The notes under the pieces were generated by a model, which was not told the DNA's origin, made no database searches, and saw nothing but the letters and a program-made list of their open reading frames with translations. DNA of 64,000 bases from the NCBI GenBank assembly GCA_934726055.1, contig CAKVCZ010000005.1, positions 69,818-133,817 of the forward strand. The letters are read 5' to 3'. Of this stretch, positions 58,538-64,000 are shown one piece after another; the stretch's first letter is position 1; each line of letters opens with the position of its first letter. The DNA comes from an uncultured Candidatus Melainabacteria bacterium. GTDB lineage: Bacteria > Cyanobacteriota > Vampirovibrionia > Gastranaerophilales > Gastranaerophilaceae. The position numbers and the translations under genes are program-made.

Positions 58538-59338
58538 ATGAGAATAAATGAGCAAAAGAAATTTTATAGAAAAAATGTTTATAAATTTATCTCATTTACA
58601 CTAGCTGAGATTCTTATGGTAATGGGAATTATTGGTGTCGTATCAGCTCTAACTATACCTAATTTTAAAAATAATTATGGCAGCAGTGAAAAAGTCGCTC
58701 GATTCAAAAAGGTTTATGCAGAGATTGAACAAGCACAAAATCTTGCAGTGGCTGTATATGGACCTATAAAGTACTGGTTTTTGGAAGATGGCTGCGTAGA
58801 TAGAGAAGATGCTTCAACGCAATGTATTGCTGCTTCGAGGAGATATCTGAATCGAATATCTAAATTTTTAAATACAACAAAAATATGTGATATCGAAGAT
58901 GCAGATTGTATGCTGCCTAAAAAAACAAAATATTTGTATGGCGCGGATGCTAGTAGTAGAGGTACGATGGTTCAGTTAAAAAACGGAAGCAGCATAATTT
59001 TTGCTGCTATAACAAGATCAAAATGTGATTATGGAACAAAGAATGAAAATTGTGGAACACTTGAATTAGATATAGATGGTCAAAATCGAGGAAAAAATAC
59101 TTGGGGTATTGATATATTTCGGTTTAATATAACTCGCAGAGGGCTTCTTCCAATAGGTGGGAACAATTATTTAGCTGATAAAATACATTACTGTACTTAT
59201 AATGGTATTTATTGTTCAGTATGGGTATTTGAAAAGGGAAATATGGATTATTTGTTAACGTCAAAACAAAATCAAAATTTATCTAAAGTTTGTCCAAATC
59301 AAAAAGTTTTAACCTGGGAAGATGCAAGTTGTAATTAA
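58538..59338 (+). CDS. type IV pilin-like protein
   Basis: 266 residues. Leader KKFYRKNVYKFIS, cleavage before FTLAEILMVMGIIGVVSALT with Glu5; then TIPNFKNNYG. Family blocks: KYWFLEDGC, RRYLNRISKFL, LDIDGQNRGKNTWGIDIFRF and VWVFEKGNMDYL. About ten Cys in the globular part suggest disulfides outside the cell. Compared with the gene at 46751 it lacks the long repeat element upstream. Its stop overlaps the convergent coiled-coil gene at 59335 by 4 bases. Confidence 0.85.
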   Translation: MRINEQKKFYRKNVYKFISFTLAEILMVMGIIGVVSALTIPNFKNNYGSSEKVARFKKVYAEIEQAQNLAVAVYGPIKYWFLEDGCVDREDASTQCIAASRRYLNRISKFLNTTKICDIEDADCMLPKKTKYLYGADASSRGTMVQLKNGSSIIFAAITRSKCDYGTKNENCGTLELDIDGQNRGKNTWGIDIFRFNITRRGLLPIGGNNYLADKIHYCTYNGIYCSVWVFEKGNMDYLLTSKQNQNLSKVCPNQKVLTWEDASCN

Positions 59339-59652
59339 CCGAAGCAATTCCATTTAACAGAAGATTTAACACCTTCGTTTCTAGCTTTTTTGAAAGATTC
59401 AGCTTGAGCTTTAAGAACATCTAATTCCATTTGAAGAGTATCTTGTTTGATATCATAAGCCATATCATAAGCAACAAGATCTTGATAAGCGTCGTTATTT
59501 TTCAAATCTTTTTCAGATTTAGTAGCTTTCAAATCTTTTAAGTGTTCAGTAATACTTTCATGAACTCTTTTGATAGTATCAAGTTCATAATTTTTTTGAT
59601 TCATTTGAGTTTTAATTGTTTGATATTGAACACTGAATGCTAAAAAAGCCAT
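59335..59652 (-). CDS. small coiled-coil protein (105 residues) with terminal WNCFG
   Basis: Paralogue of the protein at 58014 (motifs given there); ends VKSSVKWNCFG. N-terminus MAFLAFSVQYQTIKTQM is an amphipathic helix, not a signal peptide, and resembles the start of the protein at 31970 (MAYVGIQTMLLAYKMQ). Size and helical hairpin-like layout recall small export substrates such as WXG100 proteins, but the W-x-G turn is missing. AAAGAGAGAT precedes the ATG. Convergent with, and overlapping, the pilin gene. Confidence 0.75.
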   Translation of the reverse strand: MAFLAFSVQYQTIKTQMNQKNYELDTIKRVHESITEHLKDLKATKSEKDLKNNDAYQDLVAYDMAYDIKQDTLQMELDVLKAQAESFKKARNEGVKSSVKWNCFG

Positions 59653-59901
59653 ATTTGAAATCTCTCTTTAAAATTATCTCTCGTACTTATATAAAGAGAA
59701 AGAATCATAAAAAATTGCTTTTTTGGTTTCTTTTATGTTTACATTTCTTTACAATTAAATATGGATAACATAATTTGTTACCATAAATACCAAAACTAAT
59801 TAGGAGTTTTGTTTAATATTTGTTTCCTTATATGTATAAAAACATTGTTTGCAAAAAAATTGCCTAAAAATGTAAACTTAAATTATAGTATTTGTTACAG
59901 G
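59653..59901. other. divergent intergenic region upstream of mutS2
   Basis: About 250 AT-rich bases holding the start region of the coiled-coil gene (minus strand) and, at the right end, the mutS2 promoter. No ORF or notable hairpin between them apart from AACTAATTAGGAGTT (about 59796), an 'AACT...AGTT' palindrome. Confidence 0.4.
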
Positions 59902-59930
59902 TTGCACTAAAAGAACATTTGTTCTAAAAT
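59902..59930 (+). promoter_or_regulatory. mutS2 promoter containing a LexA-like palindrome
   Basis: TTGCAC (59902-59907), 17-base spacer, TAAAAT (59925-59930). The perfect 14-base palindrome AGAACATTTGTTCT fills 59912-59925, inside the spacer and touching the -10 box. It has the GAAC-N4-GTTC core of SOS boxes of the Gram-positive/cyanobacterial LexA type. The ATG at 59940 is 9 bases beyond the -10, so the mRNA is nearly leaderless. Confidence 0.65.
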
Positions 59931-59939
59931 ATATTTATT

Positions 59940-62309
59940 ATGAGTATATTGGAAAAAAGTAAAAAAACATTAGAATTTGATAAAATTTTATCTATTTTAG
60001 CTACGTATGCGAGGACACAGCAAAGTCAAAAGTTATGCTTAACTCTTGAACCTGAAACTGAATTTGAAAAGGTAAAAGAGAGTTTGCAGTTAACAAGAGA
60101 AGCAAAAGAATTAATTGACAAACAGCACGAATTGCCAATTGAGCATTTAACTGATTTGAGTACAATTGACAAGAATCAATTAAATTCGTATTTGTCAGAA
60201 AGAGAATTGTTAAGTTTAGCAAAAAGTCTGCGTTCAGCACGTTTTGTTAAAAATTTCATGCGAGAAAACACTGTATCTACAAGTGCATTGAGTAAACTAG
60301 CTTTACAAATTGTTCCAAATAAAGAGTTGGAGGATCAAATTTTTGCAAAATTTGACGAAGCAGATAATGTAAAAAAAGATGCAACGGATGTTTTGGCAGC
60401 TTTATATGCAGGATTAAAAGAGGCTGAACATGAAATTAAATCAAAAATTAATGAATTACTGAATTCTCCTGACTTTTCAAAATATTTGCAAGAGCCAATT
60501 TACACTATCAGAGATAACAGAATTGTATTCCCTATAATGGCAAGTGCAAAGGGCAAAATTTCAGGTATTACTCATGATGTTTCAGCAACTAATAAAACTG
60601 CGTATATAGAACCATCGCAATTAGTTTCATTAAATAATAAAATAAGAGAGTTAAAAGTAAAAATCAGAGATGAAATTATTAAAATTTTAACAAATTTAAC
60701 TCGTTTAATTAAAGTTCATTATGTTTCATTCCAAGCAAATGAACGTTTACTTGCATTATTGGATTTTCATTTTGCAAAAGCAAGATATGCAATAAAAATT
60801 GAAGCAACTGAACCTGAATTGACTCAAGAAAAAGTTTTAAAACTTGATGGTATAAAACATCCTCTATTAATTAATAGAGTTGCAAATATTGTGGCTAACG
60901 ATTTTTCATTAGGAGAAGGATATAAGTCTTTAATTATAACAGGTTCAAATACAGGTGGTAAGACTGTTACTCTAAAAACGGTTGGTCTTTATACATTGAT
61001 GGCGAGAGCCGGAATGTTTTTACCTTGTATGGGTGCAAAAATGTATCCGTTTGCGAAAGTGTTGGCTGATATTGGAGATGAACAGGATTTAACTCAAAAT
61101 CTTTCAACATTCTCATCTCATATGTATAATATTATAAACATATTGAATATTGCGGATTCTAATACTCTTGTTTTGTTGGATGAAATTTGTGCAGGTACAG
61201 ATCCTCAAGAGGGTGCTTCTTTAGCGGAAGTTATTTTGGATGATTTAGTAAATAAAAATGCACTTTGCGTTACAACAACTCACTTTGGTGAACTAAAATC
61301 ATTAGAATATACAAATTCAAACTTCAAAAATGCTTGTGTAGAATTTAATAGAGAAACTTTACAACCTACATATAAGTTGACTATTGGAATTCCTGGTTCA
61401 AGTAATGCGATATTCATTGCAGGTAACTTAGGTTTGGATACAGAACTTGTTGAAAGAGCTAAAACTACTTTGAATATTCAGAGAGATCCGTCTGCGGTTG
61501 TTATTGAAAAGTTGCAAGAAACTCAACAAAAATTGAGTAAAAATCTTCAAGATGTAGAAATGATGAAACTTTCATCTCAAAAGGTTAAAGAAGAATACGA
61601 AGTTAAACTTGCTGAATTGCGCAGGGATAAACGTAAGACAATCAAAGCAATTGAAAGTAGATTCTCTGAAGAATTTGATAATGTAAGATTGGAAATAAAA
61701 GATATAATGAGTGAACTTAGAAAAGAAAAATCTGAAAAAGTTGCTCGTCGTTCTTTTGTTCGTTTATCACATCTTGAAAATGATTTAAAAGATCAAGTTG
61801 ATAATGCAATGGATAAACAAACTTATGATGAATTAGTTTGGGATTCTATAAAAGTTGGCGATACTGTTATGATAAAGGAATTGAACCAACCTGTTACAGT
61901 GGTTTCATTACCTGATAAAAATAATAATTTAACAGTTCAAATGGGACAAATTAAGACAAAGATAAGCAAAGATCAAGTTGCAAAATTAGATTCAGGTTTA
62001 ACGCAAAAACCTCAACTAAGATTAAAACTTAAATCTATGGAATCTTTTGAATTAAAACATAGCGGCTTATCAAATACTCTTGATTTAAGAGGATATAGAG
62101 TTGATGATGCCCTTGATAGCTTAGAAAGTTATTTAGATAAGGCAAGTCTTGCGAACCTTACACCTGTCTATATTGTGCATGGACATGGTACGGGTGCGTT
62201 GAAGAATTATGTTAGGGATTATGTTTCAACTTCACCTTATGTTGCAAAATATAGAGCAGGTGAGCCTGCTGAAGGTGGAGATGGAGTTACCATAATTGAT
62301 ATAAACTAA
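59940..62309 (+). CDS. mutS2: endonuclease MutS2
   Basis: 789 residues. MutS2 lacks the mismatch-recognition domain of MutS; it suppresses homologous recombination and, in Bacillus, also rescues collided ribosomes. Helical core and lever (about 1-300), ATPase with Walker A TGSNTGGKTVTLKT near 337, Walker B NTLVLLDEICAGTDPQEGASL near 400, long coiled coil (about 510-640), KOW-like segment (about 645-690) and C-terminal Smr nuclease domain with LDLRGYRVDDAL and VYIVHGHGTGALK. A probable LexA operator lies in its promoter. Stop overlaps maf by 4 bases. Confidence 0.95.
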   Translation: MSILEKSKKTLEFDKILSILATYARTQQSQKLCLTLEPETEFEKVKESLQLTREAKELIDKQHELPIEHLTDLSTIDKNQLNSYLSERELLSLAKSLRSARFVKNFMRENTVSTSALSKLALQIVPNKELEDQIFAKFDEADNVKKDATDVLAALYAGLKEAEHEIKSKINELLNSPDFSKYLQEPIYTIRDNRIVFPIMASAKGKISGITHDVSATNKTAYIEPSQLVSLNNKIRELKVKIRDEIIKILTNLTRLIKVHYVSFQANERLLALLDFHFAKARYAIKIEATEPELTQEKVLKLDGIKHPLLINRVANIVANDFSLGEGYKSLIITGSNTGGKTVTLKTVGLYTLMARAGMFLPCMGAKMYPFAKVLADIGDEQDLTQNLSTFSSHMYNIINILNIADSNTLVLLDEICAGTDPQEGASLAEVILDDLVNKNALCVTTTHFGELKSLEYTNSNFKNACVEFNRETLQPTYKLTIGIPGSSNAIFIAGNLGLDTELVERAKTTLNIQRDPSAVVIEKLQETQQKLSKNLQDVEMMKLSSQKVKEEYEVKLAELRRDKRKTIKAIESRFSEEFDNVRLEIKDIMSELRKEKSEKVARRSFVRLSHLENDLKDQVDNAMDKQTYDELVWDSIKVGDTVMIKELNQPVTVVSLPDKNNNLTVQMGQIKTKISKDQVAKLDSGLTQKPQLRLKLKSMESFELKHSGLSNTLDLRGYRVDDALDSLESYLDKASLANLTPVYIVHGHGTGALKNYVRDYVSTSPYVAKYRAGEPAEGGDGVTIIDIN

Positions 62310-62881
62310 ATTTCGACTTTAAATGTCTTTAAAATTTTTTGAAGTGCTTTTGGGCACAAACCGATAATATTTTCAAAACTGCCATTTACGGATTTTAAAA
62401 ATCCTGAGGGCAGTTCTTGTATGCCGTAAGCTCCTGCTTTATCTAAAGGATTAAAAGTATCAATGTAGTTGTTAATCATTTCATCCGTTAAATTTTCGAA
62501 TTCAACATAACTTGTAGTTGAGCTAACTTTTTTTCTCATATTTGTTGTATCAATTACGCAAATTGCTGTTACGACAAAGTGCTTTCTATTTGATAAACTT
62601 TTAAGCATATAAAAAGCATCTGTTTTGTCTTTTGGTTTGCATAAAATGTTGTTATCAAGGACTACAACAGTATCTGCACCAACAACCAGTGCCGGTTCTT
62701 TTATTTCTTTTGCAACAAACAGAGCCTTATTATATGCCAAATTTTCTATTTTGTCGTACGAAAAAATGTGATTTGGCATAGATTCTTCATAAGATGAAGG
62801 GATAATTTCAAAGTTTATGTTTAGTTTTTCAAAAATGGCTTTACGTCTTGGTGAGCCGGAAGCTAAAATTATTTTTTTCAC
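62306..62881 (-). CDS. maf: Maf-family nucleoside triphosphate pyrophosphatase
   Basis: 191 residues. Hydrolyses non-canonical or modified NTPs (dTTP/UTP or m7GTP, depending on subfamily). IILASGSPRRKAIFEKLNI at the start, VVGADTVVVLDNNILCKP near 66 with the catalytic Asp, and DKAGAYGIQ near 145. The subfamily-determining residues suggest YhdE-type, but I am not certain. Convergent with mutS2. Confidence 0.9.
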   Translation of the reverse strand: MKKIILASGSPRRKAIFEKLNINFEIIPSSYEESMPNHIFSYDKIENLAYNKALFVAKEIKEPALVVGADTVVVLDNNILCKPKDKTDAFYMLKSLSNRKHFVVTAICVIDTTNMRKKVSSTTSYVEFENLTDEMINNYIDTFNPLDKAGAYGIQELPSGFLKSVNGSFENIIGLCPKALQKILKTFKVEI

Positions 62882-63059
62882 GATGACCTACTTTTATATG
62901 TGTATTTTGTTTCAAATTAATTATATATTATTATATTTTTTATTCAAGGTTGTATTGTATAAAAGAATTATTCATAAAATTTCACAAAATATTTACAATC
63001 ATTTGGTGTATTTCTTATAATGAGATAAGAAGAGTAGAATAGAAAGGGTTAAATTTTAT

Positions 63060-63923
63060 ATGACTATTAAATATTGTTTTAATTATAAACAATTTAATAC
63101 TCAATTAAAATCTATATTTAACTCAATTCATAAATTGATTGTTTGTAAAAAGACAATTGCATTTACACTTGCAGAAACATTAATAGTAATGGGTGTAATA
63201 GGAATTGTTGCTGCTTTAACTATTCCGAATTTGAACAGTTCTACAAACGATATGGAGAAAGTAACAAAGTTAAAAAAAATCTATGCGCAGTTAAATGAAG
63301 CACAAAGTAGAGCAACAGCTGTATATGGACCTATTGAAGAGTGGTTTCTAAATGATGGTTGTACTCTTGGTATTAACTGTGCAACGGCTAAAAAAAGATA
63401 TTTTGATAGAATTACTGAATTTATGAAAGTTACTAAGTCATGCAGAGATACAGTTAATAATTGTACGGCAAATACAGATTTACTTATTTTAGGAGGAGAG
63501 CAATATAGGACAACACACAACGTTTCAGGCAGATTACCTCAAGCGGTTTTTGCAGATAATTTTTCCATAATTGAGGTTTCTATTGCTCATTTTGACTGTA
63601 GTAACAAAGATAATTATGCCGAATCAAATGCTTATTGTGGACACATATTTATAGATATAGATGGTCCTGATAAAGGCAAAAATACTTGGGGTATTGATTT
63701 ATTCGCTTTTGCTATAACTTCAGATGGGCTATTGCCTTATTATTCTGCAACTGCAGTTTCCGAATCTCTCAGAGTATGTACTTATCGTGGATATGGTTGT
63801 GCCGTTTGGGTTCTTGAAAATGGTAATATGGATTATTTATATGTAAATCATGATTTAAGTGGTATATATATGTGTAAAAATAGTCGGAAGATTTTGACTT
63901 GGGATAGTCCGACTTGCAAATAG
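63060..63923 (+). CDS. type IV pilin-like protein
   Basis: 287 residues with an unusually long leader of about 35 residues before the processing site IA-FTLAETLIVMGVIGIVAAL; an internal start would shorten it but no better ribosome-binding site is seen than AAAGGG about 10 bases before 63060. Family blocks: EEWFLNDGCT, KKRYFDRITEFM, FIDIDGPDKGKNTWGIDLFAF and AVWVLENGNMDYL. Closest in wording to the gene at 46751. Several Cys pairs suggest disulfides. A short hairpin (ACCTTACTT...AAGCAAGGT, 63935-63957) follows the stop. Confidence 0.85.
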   Translation: MTIKYCFNYKQFNTQLKSIFNSIHKLIVCKKTIAFTLAETLIVMGVIGIVAALTIPNLNSSTNDMEKVTKLKKIYAQLNEAQSRATAVYGPIEEWFLNDGCTLGINCATAKKRYFDRITEFMKVTKSCRDTVNNCTANTDLLILGGEQYRTTHNVSGRLPQAVFADNFSIIEVSIAHFDCSNKDNYAESNAYCGHIFIDIDGPDKGKNTWGIDLFAFAITSDGLLPYYSATAVSESLRVCTYRGYGCAVWVLENGNMDYLYVNHDLSGIYMCKNSRKILTWDSPTCK

Positions 63924-64000
63924 CAAAATAAAAAACCTTACTTAAATCAAGCAAGGTCTTTGTATCAAGTTTTTGTATATCAAGTTATAAAATTATCTTA

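Noticed and set aside
62817..63020. 67-residue plus-strand frame between maf and the last pilin gene
   Set aside because: Starts antisense to maf and is made of Phe/Leu/Tyr-rich spacer translation.
1..64000. CRISPR array, rRNA operon, transposase or replication origin
   Set aside because: No direct-repeat arrays with unique spacers, rRNA cores, DDE or HUH transposase motifs, or DnaA-box clusters were seen; gyrA alone is not evidence for an origin.

Overview
The window is an AT-rich, gene-dense bacterial chromosome segment with 55 recognisable or likely protein-coding genes, a few very small ORFs, two tRNA genes and no rRNA, phage, IS transposase or CRISPR array. The best fit is a non-photosynthetic relative of Cyanobacteria (Vampirovibrionia/'Melainabacteria', Gastranaerophilales-like). 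The reasons are a lone ATP synthase beta-epsilon pair, as in the cyanobacterial atp2 operon; a DUF3326 protein, a family known from cyanobacteria and plants; a probable DUF4330 protein; many prepilin-like proteins starting FTLAETLIVMGIIG; and a Gram-negative envelope with heptose kinase, O-antigen ligase/polymerase-type and lipoprotein genes. The placement is inferred from gene content, not from a tree.

Layout. 1-3.9 kb: folE2, then LytR-CpsA-Psr, a LemA-like protein and a sigma-70 factor. 4.0-4.7 kb: a repeat-rich intergenic element leading into a decayed pilin gene. 4.7-7.7 kb: an envelope polysaccharide operon (rfaE1, DUF4330-like, O-antigen ligase/polymerase). 7.8-13.8 kb: a membrane protein, pgi with a secreted protein and trxB, a cupin, a small membrane protein and a TIM-barrel glycosidase-like protein. 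14-18.4 kb: flavodoxin next to a 5'-truncated preA, tRNA-Ala, mrnC, a flavin reductase and tdk. 18.5-22.2 kb: atpD-atpC, a calpain-like coiled-coil protein, tRNA-Ser. 22.2-27.7 kb: radical SAM, AI-2E transporter and a lone MshEN domain in one operon, then gyrA. 27.7-36.9 kb: two large TPR proteins, a large pseudopilin with DUF3326, a small coiled-coil protein, dusB and a histidine kinase. 36.9-42.8 kb: a tight operon on the minus strand (ClpX-type zinc finger protein, helical-repeat protein, yqgF, DUF1292, a protein of only Clp_N repeats, tilS, hpt, histidine kinase). 42.9-48.6 kb: a TPR lipoprotein with lgt, a membrane histidine kinase, a second copy of the repeat element with an intact pilin gene, thyX, rpmE. 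48.8-57.9 kb: CHASE2-GGDEF cyclase, dgt, aminotransferase, rlmD, rplI, and a one-carbon cluster (MetE-like, CooC-like ATPase, folD). 58-64 kb: two related small coiled-coil proteins flanking a pilin gene, mutS2 behind a probable LexA operator, maf, and a last pilin gene.

The least ordinary material is: (i) the duplicated element upstream of two pilin genes, which keeps a long imperfect stem with compensatory base changes; (ii) the 8-gene operon carrying Clp-type substrate-recognition modules without any ATPase; (iii) a family of about 105-120-residue coiled-coil proteins ending in a Trp/Phe-x-Cys-Phe-Gly motif near pilin genes; (iv) a GAAC-N4-GTTC palindrome inside the mutS2 promoter. Promoters, where readable, are of the TTGxxx-17-TATAAT type, and several genes appear to be leaderless.
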